Part shown: one piece after another, positions 35,301 through 50,300 of the stretch
Layout of the letters: each line of letters starts with the position of its first letter
Position numbering within the stretch: position 1 is the first letter of the stretch
Origin: Trileptium ribeirensis
Lineage: Eukaryota > Nematoda > Enoplea > Enoplida > Thoracostomopsidae
NCBI GenBank assembly: GCA_030248225.1
Contig: JASANE010018635.1
Coordinates: 60,611-124,610, forward strand
Direction: 5' to 3'
DNA length: 64,000 bases
Position numbers and translations under genes: made by a program
The notes under the pieces: model-generated
The model's database searches: none
What the model was told of the DNA's origin: nothing
Seen by the model: only the letters and a program-made list of their open reading frames with translations

Positions 35301-38300
35301 ACAGATAGCAATGTATCAGAAATAATTTGGCGATAATTATGAAGACTGACCCATCGCAAATGACACACTTATTGGGCAATATAACTCTGTGTTAGTAATC
35401 TGGCAAAAGTGTTATTATATGCACATTTGCGTAGTTTGTATAGACCTGGTAATAATTAGAAACTGGCAAGCGAGGGCGAAACGGAGCGAGCGTGGTTTCA
35501 TTCTTAAGTTATCTTTTTGTTTAATCACATGTAACAAACTGTGTTTGATATACCACCCTAAAAACCTGGAACCCTATATCCATCGAAAATCCTAAAACCT
35601 CGTCGATCCTAAACGCATCAAGTATTTTTGTGCTGGTGTCTAGATAACTAAACTATCGTATTCAGCCTAACGAAAAACCTATACCTTGACCACCTGTAGC
35701 AATATATAACCAAACAACACGCAACAGACCGTTTTTATAAATCGGCTCATTGAACCTAAATCCATTGACAAGGCTAGAAATATGGACACTGGAATCAAGA
35801 TAACCAAATCATTATTTAAGCCTTCAGAAATACCTATATAGACAATTCATGATGTCCTTCACGCAATGCATAATCAGACCAATGAAAGCTCACATTTTGG
35901 GAATTTGGTTCGCTGACCGTAAAACATATGAAAAACTGCATGAAACGGTATCGTATAGTCAAGTTGGACTCTGGATACCAAAACCATCTTATCTAGCGTG
36001 CTTGATATTCTAGTATGCACTCATTGTAACATAAAACTTGCAATAACACGTGGAAATCGGAAAAATGGATATTTTAGGCAAAGGGTAGATGAAATATATT
36101 CTGGCACACAGCGGCCTAGTTAGTGATCTCACAAAAAGTCGTAGTCAGCAAAGTTGTAGATCTCGACGAGCTGATTCTCAAAACTGATCCTTAAAACTTG
36201 TGTTTTTGCCATTTTGTCCCTTGAACATGGGTCGGAGCTGTTCTCGTTCAACTAAAGGGTACATCGTCGTCGCCTTTGAAATCGAACAAAAATAATTTCT
36301 CGAAATCCGTCGATCCGAAAATGAGTTATGAATGACAGCGACTGACAAAAAAATTCACGATTTTTCACCGTAGCGCCATCAGTGGAAACTCCGTTCGCTC
36401 CGATTCAATTACTTTGGACTGGTTGCAATTTGGGGCGATTGTGAAGATAAATAAGGAACTCATCTCGTTTGGACACAACAATTTTTCAATTTTTCATTTC
36501 CGTACCCCTTCAAATTATGCTAAAAGAAACTATCATCAATCGGAATATATTTTCACGCTCCAAAAAGGCGACTATAACGAAAACAATGACAGCTACTGTG
36601 ATCACAGGATTTAGCATCAGTTGAGGAACGAACCTTGAGCAAAAGCCAGTCATCCTTTGTTTGTGCGGCATATTACTGCCTTCGTCATTTATTAAAAATT
36701 TGATCAGTGTGCATTCAAGGGTGACCTCCTGGTTGATTGCTTCAGGGGACATGAAGTAAGGACACCCCAGGTTGTACCGAGGGCTTCCAAACTAAAAATT
36801 TTCAAAATTCTGTGTTTAAACGGAAAATGTTAAATCAGGTCATAAATAGAGGTTAAAAACAACTCTTAATCAAATTTTACGTAATCTTGCCGAATTTTTA
36901 ACATCTGAACGGAATTGTAGTAAAACATTTTGTCAACTACTGCTATGCCTATTAGGAGATATTTACTGGGTGGTAAGCAAAAAAATTGTCGGGGGTTTGA
37001 ATCACGCGGGGCCCAAAATTTTGCCAGAGGTGCGACATAGAACACACAACTTCAACTTCAGTAATTTCGGATACACCTTCGCCTAGTAGTTATAACGTAT
37101 TATTTGAGTGTATCACAACCTGGAAAAACTATAGCCAAAATATATAACTATATGTAGTACGGCGTCCAGCAGCAAACGAAACAACCAACAAACAGCGACT
37201 CCTGCAAGTTTTAGGTCAACGATAGTATATTTTTAAACTGGACACTAACTATGCATACTGCACAAGTGTCTGCACCCCGTAGAGGGTTGGCATTTACATG
37301 AGCGCAGTGAGCTGGGATACAGTGCAGTGTTCGGATAAACATCAAACTGGGAAGCTGACTTACGGACTATATTTACTGATTCTTCCATGGGCCCCGTGAC
37401 CGCCCCACAGGAACCATTTACTTCCATAACCGATATCTTGGACACCTATGACATGCTGACTTTCACAGGAGCGCCATGAGCTGCCAGACAATGCATTGGT
37501 CTGATAAACATCAAACCGGACAGCTGGCTTACAGACTGTGATCTGAGATTTTTGGGCATTTTGAGGCAAATACACACTTATTTTAAATTTGCCAACAAAA
37601 ATCCAATAATGTCCGCCAATTTGCTCAGGTATAATCTTCCCACCAACTAGAGAAATTCCGCTGTTTAGTTCAAAAATACATTCTCCAGATATAATTTTCC
37701 CTTTTGATTGGCTAAAATATAAGTGAATTTTCCTCTGTTGGACTAACAAATATGTCAAATTTTACATATTTTGGCAAAAATATGGAATTTTTCTTCGGCT
37801 GAAAATTCCTCTTATTATATATACGTAATTTCACGCTTTCTGCTGAGTTTCGGTACACTAAACCAGATAAACCAGGGGAATCATCCTCAAATAAGTAACG
37901 ATAATAGTTAACGACAAAGTAAACGAAAATAAGTTAAAGCCAATAATAGCTAGCCCATACCAGAATGTATCCTTAACTAAAATAAGCTAAAATCAACAGT
38001 ACCTAGTTCAGGTGATACTAAAACAATTTAACGACACTGTGGTAGTTTAGAAAGCTACGGCACTAGTTATCTGGTATCAGCAACAAACGTTAGGACGTCT
38101 TGAAACCTACTTACTGGCTTTTTTCTATTTAAAAGTGTAGGGCGTCAGGCATTTTCGGTTCGTTTTGGTGAAATTTGTGATAACGGTGCGTGGCTACGAA
38201 CAAAATGTTTGACTCATCTGGTCCGATACGGGCTGGTAATTATTTCTTTTCTCCAGGTAAAAATGCGCACCTTACTTACGGCGTTAGAAATTTTATTAAA

Positions 38301-41300
38301 TAATGTAAACTTAAGTTGACCCCGCTAACCATCCTATTTTGCTATTACCGATGTGGAATAAATATCCATTGTTACGGAACAAATAGGATATTCGATTTGG
38401 TTCATTGCTAGCGCAGACTTGGAAATTTGCACTCGGTTTTGAACAGTTTACTAACGTTTTATAGCGTTGAAATAAGATTCGTCTCTGTTCGTGAACAAAT
38501 TTAATGTAAGTACGACGTCATAAACGGAAATTCCCTATTAATTATTAACTAGTGTTCGCGAACAAGACACTAGTTAATTAAACTCTGACAGAATTCTGTT
38601 CGGGATCAAATTTGATAGTAACGAACAAAAACTAGCATTTTCGGACCGACTCGAGACGAAATTTTTTTTAAAGAACGAAATAGGAAAATAGGATAGACAG
38701 CTGGGTCATTTTAAGTTTAGTAGCGCATAAACATTGGTTAAAATTGGTACGGTGAATTTTTAAAATGGAAGTCTATAAAAATGCCCGTCGAAAAATAATA
38801 ATGTCCACCCATTTGTCCGCCTTCGATTGTGAAAAAATCCCTGAATGATATTGGTGCTGCAACAGAGAATAAAATGAAAAGATATATATTATTTGTTATG
38901 TTATATTAATGTAGGTTCTAAAACTGCCTCGCAATATTGCTGTATATCTTGTTGAATCCAATTAGTGCTTGTACTAGTATCCACTTCAAAGTGAACAACT
39001 GAAACTGGCCTCTCGCCATGACCAAAGTGTTATTTTGGGGCCTTGACTGCACACGCCAACTCTCACCAGAGAGCTAGCTGGGGGACAATATTGCCCCCAA
39101 GGTCAACTAAATGGTTTCGTGAATGAATTTGTTCCGTCTTTCATGCATTTAGAACATGTATGATCGTTGTTTTGTTGCAGATTTATCATTATATACCTAC
39201 CGAATATGCGTATTTTAGCAGGCCACGCTCCCATTGTTGTTGTGAATATTCCAAATATAATGCTGTAATATTATGTTTTGTAATAATTACTGTTTTTCTT
39301 ACGATTATTTTTGGTGTCACCACGAAATACTAAGGATGTAATGGGTTGTTCCCGTCGTAACATTATGATTGCAACTGTGCATGTGCTTTTACAACACAGC
39401 TTTAATAGTTCTTGATTCAGTCAATTTATTTCGGGTGCAGTTGGGCAAATCCGAGACTCTTGCCTTATGCCGTTCACTGGCATGCGCACTCCAGCGGCGA
39501 AATTTGAACATTTCAGCTGCTACAGTCTGAGCAAAGATGAAACCAGTGTCATAGCCTGACGTGTCACAGACGGACGGATGTGAATGAATAACTGTTACTA
39601 TATAGTTACAATCAGAATAAGTGCTTATAAAGTCGAAGGCGGACGAAATCGAACGAAAACGCAATCGATCGATCTTCGTTTAAACGAAATTCGTTAAATT
39701 AACGCAAACTAACATTTTTATTAAAATATTTTTTATTTCAACACAATCGAAATTCGTTAAATTAAACGCGAACTAACATTTTTATTAAATTGTTTTTATT
39801 TTGACGCAATCGGAATTCGTTAAATTTATCGATTTTCGTTTAAATGCAAACGATCGAAATCGAACGAACCTTTGATCGATTTTTGAGCACTTAATTTTGA
39901 TTGTAACTGTAGTTGTGAAGCAGTCGTATATTGTCATACTATGTATATTGTCACTTCACTATAGTTGTGAAGCCGACGTATGCGGAAATTCGATCTGGGT
40001 ACTAAGATAAATGTTCACATGTATTCATTTTAAAAGAAACGAATTAGTCATTCTACCTGGGATTTCCTGTTCGTGAGCCTTTCGGTACCTGTTCGACTTT
40101 GATTTGAATGGCGCACAGACAAAAAAGATTTTGTGACTACTTTTTTTGCTGTTCGTTCACTTAAGCAATTTTGTTATATTGTAATCTTTATTTTTACAGG
40201 TTGTCATAACGAAGAGGTATTCCAGAAAGCTTCTGCCTGGTATGTTGTGTCGTACGATTACTTCACATATGGTAACCATGGTCGCAAGCTGAGCTTCCCA
40301 TGGATTGTATGGCACGTACTAAATGTGATCAAACGAGTTAGTTAGCTATGTAATATAGTAGCGATATTAGATTCTGTAGTTTTAATCATTATTAAATATT
40401 TGACAATTTCAACGTGCATTCCGGGATTTAACTATGAAATACTGTGTTCGTTCCGGAAATTGATTAAAATCGTTGGTATTTTGAATTTCAAGACTGGTAC
40501 CAATAAATTCTGCAGTCGATTATTTTTTCTTGTCCCTAAAGATCGGCTAATTTTTACCGGTGTCGGTAATAGTACATGATATTACTAGTCGGTAGTGGAA
40601 CTACATTTGTGAGCGGAGCTTGTGCTGTGATGTACTCAATTTTATGTTCTTGTAACTACATTGCATAGGGCTTTATCATTGGTAAAAATATTATATTTGA
40701 ATTCTTCTTCGACCCAAAAAACCCTATAATGGTTTGATCGAAACGATTCTATTTCAATAAATAACACAAAAAATAGTGCAAAATTCTCTATTTTAGCTGC
40801 ATAAGCTTAACTAATTAGCTAATCACTAATTAACCACTCAAAATTTTTAATCCCAAATATCAGGTGCTCACTATGACATGATAGGCTTTCGAACAAAAAA
40901 AGTTTTTTAAAATCGGTTCAGTGGTTCTTGAGATCCGTCAGATCGAACGAACGGACGGACATCGACCTTTTTACTCCCAGCTAAAATAAAATATGAGAGG
41001 TTTAGAACAAGTGTCAAGCTCAAAAATCTTGCCTTATATTTCCCCTCCGGTTATCGCTGTTTTATTTTCGTGTGGAACAAGCGGCTTTAATTCAAAACCA
41101 GGTATCGAAACTTTGAAAAAGTATGTTTAGGATATCAGAAAACGTACACACAGGTAGAGTCGTTAATACATGCGTAATATTATTTGTTACTGATATGTAT
41201 CAGTGGTTGAAGCGCATAAATTAGTTATAGTGGATATAAGTTTTTGAAGTAAATAAGATAGTTTAGGATATCTGAAAATATACGTACAGATGTGATTCGA

Positions 41301-44300
41301 ATATGGATAAGTGTCCAGAACAGAAATTCATTGACGTCTTTGTTGTTTCAATACGCTGAAAACCTGCGCTATACGTACTTTGCAGCAGATTGCCTTAATA
41401 ATAATATTTTGTTTTAGCGGCGGACGTATGGCAGTATCGAGGCAAACGAATTTCGGGATCTCACAAATCCCATTTTCGATCAACTTAGCTCTGCTATTTG
41501 TGCCAAATGGAATCCGTTACCCGCGAGTCATTTCGATCTTGATTCAACTGTTATGGTATCGCCCGTGATTGGCAAATATATCTCACTTTACCCAGATCTA
41601 AAAGTAGGTCGACACAAATTATATACGAATGAAAAATATCAATATTTTGGGAAATCGAAATGTTTTGCTATTAAAATTTCGCTGCTCGCGGAGGGGAAAC
41701 GAAACAGCAGAACTTGTTTCAAAACCATAGCTCTGGAGCATATTTTCTCTGACGATTTGACTTTTATACACGCGCGTATTCAGTAACCTTGAAAATCTAC
41801 TTTACCTACCCAGAACGACTTCCAAAACAAACGTCAAAGTACCTTAAGCTTGAGTATTGTGTGGTTTGAAATTGTGCTTCCCCTGCAGCCAGTCAAAGTC
41901 TTAGAAGAGCAAGAACACGCGAACATAAAAAAGTAAAACATTGTGGTCATTTGCAACGCATTTTCAACGTGCTTCAGGGGTCGGAAAATCGGGGTTAGTT
42001 TTTGCCCTGAGGATTGTGTACGTAAGCGCTACTTTTTTCGTTGTCGACCAAAAATCCCAGTATCGGAGTTTGATCAGTGAGAGCACATGTTTTAGGGGAT
42101 ATGGATATGGATAGTATGTATCGCAGTCATTCAGGTAAATGTCATTTCTCATTTCCTCCTATTTCACAGTCTCGGTAAATTATGTCCTCAATGACTTAAA
42201 GAAGACATTCTAAATTAACGATTCACGACATTTAAGAAAGAAATCTATAATTGTTGGCGCCATTTTTTATAATAGAGGATCAAGCACACCCCGTTTAAGG
42301 AATACCATAGCGTTCATAGCGTGGGAATACCGTTATTGTTATCGCTTCAGCAACCCCGAAAACTTTAGTCTCGTTGGAGCTTTATATATACGGTTAAATT
42401 GAAAACGTTTTGAACTTTGAATGTTTTTGTATCAAAAAGTTGAATTTCGTAGTACGTAATAAAGACACGCGTAATGCACAATTAAAGCAATGAAGTCAGT
42501 TTAAATAATGTGTTAATAACAGCATAATAAGGCCATCGGTTACCTGCTGCAACTAAGAAACTAGCTGAGTCACAGTTTTGACAGTTTCATTGTTTCGAAG
42601 ATATTTTTGACTAACCTTGACTCATATAGCTCGAAAACGCCTGATCTGACAATAAATTGACAGCAAAGGCTCGATGAGAGATTTATAATGCTTGTTTTTA
42701 TGTGTGTTTTGGTCTCATGTGTCTAGCCATAGACATATCCAAATGTTGGGGTCTCAGTAAGACCACTATGACTATCCCGATATATCAAATAAAGGAATTT
42801 GTATGTGACTGTGTGAAAACGAAAAAATCGAAATACATTCATGCGGCGACGTTTTAGCTGTTAACTGAATATTGTGCTGCAGTCGAGCAACACATCGGAC
42901 GTGAGCGAGGCTAGTAGTACATTTCCTGTTAGCCAACATGAACCAATTTATTTTTATCGTTTTCAGTTAATATTTCTCACTTTGCTCCAATGGTGTTCAA
43001 CAGAAAACATATTCGGGACGGTTACGAATCGTCCGATCAGTCATCAAAAAATGCTTCGACGCGTTCATATTCCGCTATTTTTCCTCGACTGGGCCGTATA
43101 TCTTCGAAAACAGATTGCTCAAGAACCGCCGACCGGCGTTGCACCAAGCGTTGTCCTTGACTATCAGTTAGCTCATCCCGACAACAGTGTTCCACTTGTC
43201 AAGCCGAAAGAAATCGATAGCGAAATTGAGCTACGCGGACATTTGGATATCTCTAGTCCCGGCGAGCTACTGCTCAAGTTTGTTAAATATTTGGCGTCGG
43301 AACGATTTCGAAATCAACGTACGATTACGTTTCATCCTGATCTAGATCGAAAGTAAGGTTTAGTATTTTATTGCGTTGATATTGATTTTGTTGAGTTTTA
43401 AACGTTAATACTTTATAACAATTTGGATTGTTCAACAACGTACAAACGTAAGTGCGCTGAACGCGGACAGACGCGATAATTGTTGCTGTCCGTGGTTTGG
43501 GCATTTAAGTGTCTCCGTGACTGTATATTCGTTTTGTAATTTGTAATAATAATGTATGTGGGAGTGGTAAGTATTATTTGTTGACTAAATTATGTTCTTA
43601 GTCATTTAGCTCCAAAATCTGTAAAGTGTTGTATACATGCTGCCACCGCATAGAGTAGCTGTCGCTTTTTGACAAAAAAAAATGCATTTTTTACCGTAAC
43701 TTTCCTTTTGGGCTGAGCAACAAGTGTCATAGTTTAACGTTTCTCGCATTCGTTGCAGGAGCCGCGATCATCTCGTTTAATATTGTTATGCCGCATCGAT
43801 AGCTTGGTACAGTGACGGACAGAAATAAAATGCTCAAAAAAACGAAGGCAACAGTTGCATGGTTTATCCGAACGTTACAACTTGCGTTTACGTTTGTTCA
43901 TAAACGAATGTAAAATTCGTTCTAAAATAAGACAAACTTTGTTTACAAACACATTAACGTTGTAAACGAACGTTGTAACATTCGTTTGCATTTAAGTTTG
44001 TTTTTATGCACTTATTTTTGTCTGCGACTGTATTTGGTACTCATTATATATTCTAATACTGCTATAATAATAAATGTCAGCCTTCCTGGATCCGCGTTTC
44101 AAGCCGTCATGTCGAGTATTAATGCATGAGCAGGCCGTGTACAGTCACCGACAGAAGTGAGTGCACCAACAACGAACGTGACAACGTTCGAAATCAGAAA
44201 CGAACCCAAAAAATTCGGTCACAAACATAACATAACAACGTTTGTTCATTTGCATGTACGTCCGTTTATAAACGAGTTTTCTAACGTCTATTTGCGTGTA

Positions 44301-47300
44301 CGTTCTTTAACGTTTCACATTCGTTTTTTATGCACTTATGTTTGTCTGTAACTGATATCAGATCTTTAACCATACGCATTGTGTAACATTTTGCGAAAAT
44401 ATGGAATCAAAGAAAAATATTTTCTTCTGATATTCAGACATTTTGTATGAGAGTTGGATTAGTTTCCTGACTATACTTAATGAATCGTCCGTCCGTATAC
44501 TTATTCTTTGTATAGTCGTTGCATTTGGGTATTATTGTCTGGTTAATCATAGCAGCGGTTGTTCGGTGCTTCCGCTCGGCAGACCATGGGTTGGCTTTAG
44601 TTTAATGCAGATTACTTGCTGTCTTTTCAATGATAAATTATTATGTCATCCAAAAGTGAAAATAATAATAAAATATATTTTTATTAATTATACTTTAATA
44701 ATGTCATTAATAGTTGTATATTAATATTTTTGCATGCTGGGTTCCTGGGGTCTGTGGCAACTTCGCGCTCTTAAGGTCAGGTTCGGTCTTGCACTCAGGG
44801 GGTGGTCAATTACGGGAATATTATATATACAGTACTCGCCAAAAATCTGTGCTGTTTGTTCGAAGTTCACTTGAAGTTCGTTCGCGTTGATTTCTAAATA
44901 ATTTTGTTGGCAATGTGTTCGAACGTTTTTCAGGACGTGTTCGAAATTTTCGCGCGCTTTTTTTTCAATCTGTTCGAAAATTTATTGTTAGAGTGTTGTT
45001 CTCGAATAATTATCAATAAATTTTGTTCTATTTCTATTCGATGTTCGTTCGTTTCGAAAGGTGAAAGGAATTTTAGTACAATTTTTGGTCAAATTTTCTG
45101 TACTTTGGACCGATTGGAAACAAAAAATTTTTCCAAGTTGCGGTGAACCGGCGGGCCAAAATTTTTCTATGGGGCATTAACCGGAGGGCACCTGTTCTGA
45201 ACCATTAGAGGAACTGAAAAATGCCAATGGCCCCTGTCACCCTCTCCCACCAAATTTGGAGAGCCCATATTCTTTATATTTATAGTTATATATGCCAGTA
45301 TTATATTTATTGTATGCCTGTAGGTATGGACAACAAAATGCAAAATTTCACGTTACTCTTGACGGAGATAAAAATTTCGAAGTCAAAGTTAAAATTTATT
45401 TTAAGAGATTAGGGTGGATGCGGAGATGGTCGATAAGTGTCAACGGCGTGATTTGAGGGTCAGCCTTCCGTCTCGCTCTATAGTGGAATCCCGGTTCATT
45501 GTTAACGTATGTCTTTCAGCTATCAGATCAAACAAATGATGATTTTCAATTTACACCAAATTGCGTTCAAAACGTACCACCATATCGCACTTACTGGAAA
45601 TTTCGACAGCCTATGTCTCACCGGTATGCAACATTATTGCAATTTTAATATAATATGTGCTGGTTACTTACATTTTGAGGTTTAGTAATGATACATAGTT
45701 CCATTGGATGCATAATATTAGTTTGGGCTGTCTATTGTTGACGCAAACAACCAAACACATTGGCGGCAAGATATTTTGATTTTGAAAACATGTTTAGAAA
45801 CAAACAAAATATAATTATACCGTCACAGCCAGCAATAAGTGCAATGATAACTCAAAATTTAATGGAAATTCGGAATAAACTTTTTCAATGTACATAGTCG
45901 ATTGAAATATTCAGAACGTAGTGAAACGTAGTGGAATATCGTGCGTTGCAGGGATGAAATCTTTTAAATTACGTGTGTGTGTGATCGGCCCAGAGCTGTG
46001 CGCGTCTCCAGCTTCATATGTGAATATCAATGGGAATACTTGCAATTTTACATCATATTCCCACGCTTGTTTCATCAGTGCTATACTACCGCAATTCATT
46101 TTGCGATGTTTTGCTATGTATTTCTTATATGAATTATTGTTTATTTTTTAATGTTTTTGAGATAATTGAATATTATGTGGTGGGAGAAATCACTACAACA
46201 AATATTTTGTATTATATATTTATTATATAGATTTAGTTATATAACCATAAAACATGTGTAAGTATAAAGCCTTTTTATTTATCTTGGCGTTTAATGTCGG
46301 TTGATTCCATTTTGATTCAGTGCAATCAAAAGGTCCTTTTCGCTAGTCCCAGCTAGAAAATGACACGTAGTGAACGGTTTAAAAACGATGCCAATCAAAA
46401 TAGACAAAATTTTGTTGCTACCTAAGGCACCCCTAATGACCTGAAAAAATTTTTGTCAGCAATTTCGCCAAAAGGGATATATTCTGAATGTCGCGATCGC
46501 GCCGATTCGATTGATAACGGTTTCAGCCCAATCTGTTTTTTGATTGACATCGCCGGGCCGGAGACCAAAGGTAAACGACTAATAAAATCCGTAATATAAA
46601 GCAAAAATTACCTTTTAATTGTCCCCATAGATAAAAATAAAACTTTCAACAATATTTTGATCGATGAATTCCGCTGTCCGTATTTGTTTTGTGCGAAAAC
46701 TTCGACCATTGATCTGTGTTTCAACCATCGGTCTGTTACAACGTATCTTATTTTATAGCGTTTTATAATGAATAGCAAACTCCTATCAAGTAATTCTAAA
46801 GAATTTAAAAAATCATTAGTCGATTAACTTGTGCTAACAGCGAGTTGCTCTGACATGGCCTTGTTATATGTGGGTTTTCGACATTTGATGTGTTTAGTTT
46901 TGCACATCAAATCTGCTCACGCAAACGATGACTTAAAATCGACTCCGCGGGCTCCAAAATGCCTGCGGGCCCGGGCCTGACGGTCGCGGTCACGGGCCGT
47001 CCAAGGGCTCAAATTTAGGCCTGCGCATCTCTGGGTCGGCCAAAACCAGAGCCTTAAACGAACGACTTACCGATTTTCATGATCTTGCTCCACCCAAAAT
47101 TTGAAAATTTGTTCTGACGTCTTGGGCGGCTGATAAGTTTCACCTGGGGTGTTTTCAGGCATGGAAAACTCATTGCCGGTGCTGGTTTTGCTTTACGACC
47201 CATGGTTCTATGGGTACGGGGGTATGAAGCGCCATGGTTCGGGGTCAGAGGTCAAAATGATAGCTTTTCTCTCCGTTTTAGTACCCTTCATGGAACCAAG

Positions 47301-50300
47301 ATTATTTTTATCTTTTTCGAGTTTTTTCTTTGGTTGGTTTTGTTTCATAGTAAAATGATAAATAAAGATGCTTGTTTTTTTGTTCTTCAATTAAGACTCC
47401 GACCTGTTCTGCATTTATGGGGTTTGAGGTATGGTGCCCCAATGGTTCCTCAACCCAATATTCGAAAATTTGTTCTGACGGCATGGGCGGCTGAAAAGTA
47501 TTGCTTGGGGGTTTTCGGGCATGGAAAAATCATTGCCGGGATTGGTTTTATTCTGTGACCCATGGTTCCATGGGTATGGGGGTAAGACGCCCCCAACGTT
47601 CAGGGTCAGAGAGCAAAATAAAGGTTTCTTGCCTCATTTTAGTACCCTTCACGGAAGCAAAATTATTTTTATCTTAACTTTCGAATTTTTTCTGCTTGGT
47701 TTTATTTCATAGTAAAACGATAAATGCCGCTACTTTTTTGTTTTTCGATTAAAGCTCCGGTTCGTGGGGTTTGAGGTATGGCAACCCCGTGGTTCCTCGA
47801 CCCAAAATTCGAAAATTTGGTCTGACTTCCTGTGCGGCTGAAAAGTTTTACTTGGGGATTTTCAGGCATGGCAAACTCATTGTTGGTGTTGGTGATTTTG
47901 CTCTGCGATCCATGGTTCGATGGATGGGTACGGGGGTATGGCGCCGCCATGATTCATTTACCCAAAATTCTTAATTTTGCTGTTATGTCCTGGGAGGCTG
48001 ATATCTTGCACTTGGGTGTTTTGGGGCATGAGAAACTTATTGCCAGTGTTAGTTTTGTTCTAACTTGTGCGGTATTGTGTGATATCCACATATAGCATAA
48101 TCCACTTATGCTGTCGAGAGCTGATTGGCTGTGCACGCAAAAGGCGTAGGTGTACCAATGCTTCACTACTTTCTGCAATCTCGATAGAGTTACTAGTATA
48201 AATTTGATATTTTGTTATTAAATTTGATAAAGCAAATACCATTCGACATTTTTGTCAATTTAAATGTACTTTATGTAGCCACGGAGTACGAGTGGGTCTA
48301 TCCTTTGCGTCATCTAACCTAGAATCAAACTCGGTAGTTTCAGTTTAAGACTCAGTGGTAGGCGATTTTATTCATAATATGAATAATCCAGGTACATATA
48401 AAGTGGAATAAATTTTCTGCTTGGGGCGTTTTAGTATTTCTTCACCGCAAGTTTAGTAAAGGTGGATGCTCACAGGTGGGGAGACCCATTTGTAAAGTGG
48501 AAGTGTGCTTCGATAAAAATATCGAAAACACGAAATTTGTACTAAACTTTTTGTGCAAAAATATGTTTTGGGTATATAAAAATGTGCAAGGTGGGTTTTT
48601 AAGGACGTAATGTGTAGTTGATGGTTGAAAAACAAAAGTTTTTAGTTGAAAGTCAGAACGTACGGGAATGACAGCACCTCTCCCTCAATTTAGAGAAGCC
48701 ACTCGTAAGCATACATGTTTAAGAGAATGCGAACGGAAAAACTTAATCACGTTATCGCATGCAGCACCAACTTCGTACCAACAAGTAGTCACTGCCAGGA
48801 ATCGTGCAAAATACGAAATAATCGAAATTTTCAGAGGTTGATTTCGATTTAATGAAAAATCGATCGATTGCGATCTAGATCGTTTTAGATTGCAATTATT
48901 TTTGGCCGTAACTGTACAGTAATGCAGCTACGGAGTATAGCGTGACCAACTGTTTGGAAAAATCGGCTTTGGTTCTTGATATTTTCAAACACGGCTCAAG
49001 CTTTTTTCAGTCTGTGTCGTACTGCTATCTAATAGATGAGTAAATATAATCTGCGACGCTTATCATCTTTTTTGTCAAAAGCAAATGCGATTCCGTTGTT
49101 TGCTGAACTCATTTTTGTATCAAAGAACAGAAATTAGCCCGTTTCATATTTCATACAGTATAATTTGAAAATGTTCGCTAACACATTGGTGTTAATGTAC
49201 AGGGCCGAATTGCACCCGCTAAAGGCGTTGTGGAACAGAAAAATGTCGAAAATGGATACGGCTATTGAAATCCATTTAGATCTCTAGCAAAGTTTTGTAC
49301 ATGGTGTCAAAAGAGGATGGTTGGCGGCGCATCTTAAGTTTACTCTTGCATAACAAAAGTCGAAATACAAAATTCATTTGATAATACTATGCACTGTTTA
49401 AATCGTAACATATTGTCCGATAATAATATCCGAACATTGATTTATTTTATTGTGGAGTACAGACATATGCATAGCTCATTTCATTTAATCAGAAATTGGA
49501 AAGTGTCGCACTTGTCAACGAACACGGATAATGGCTATTTTGATGATTACTATCTAACGTAAAATTTTTTATCTTTTTTAGTACAAGACGTTGATCGTCC
49601 ATGGGACTTTGACGAAGCCGACCCGATACAAATCGAGTGGCGTTCAGATGTTCACTTTGGCCGCGGCACTTCCTACCCTTTCGCTGTTCTGCAAATATTT
49701 GATCTGCTTAAATTATGGTCAGGTGTTGACGATATAAGCTTGCGACACGTATGTGACTGTTTATGTTGTTGCTAGTTGAAACGGAGCGAGCGGAGTTTCC
49801 ACTGAGGGCGCTACAGGGGGAAAGATCGTGAAAATTTTTGTGTTTTACTGTTTCAGTAACACATAACTCTTCTTAGGCTGGGTGGATTTCGATAAACTTT
49901 TTGCTCGATAGCAAAATTGATGAAGGTGTACCCTTTAGTGAACGCGAACTGCTCTGGAACCATCTTCGGTGTCAAAAAATCAGATTTTAATGGTTGTTTA
50001 CCGAATCTGGGTCTATGATTACCAGCTTTTCGGAGCCCATATCTCGCGACACAGGTTCGCAACAAAAACCGATGCAGAATCAGCTCATCGAGATGTACAG
50101 TGTTGGTCACCAACACTGTGCGACCATTTTTGTGCCGCTGTGGACCTGAATATGGTTTGTCAACCTTTTGCCAGAAATATTGATTTTGTAAATTTCGGCA
50201 TGCTATTATGTGTTATTACTTTAAAGCGAGCGTCTGTTAAGTTATCAAGCATGCTGAATACGATGAATTTGCTATGTAGAGTCCAAATTTACAATAGTAT

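Noticed and set aside
37360..37758. 132-codon minus-strand frame
   Set aside because: It overlaps an imperfect repeat, has no recognisable domain and sits in RdRP intron 13.
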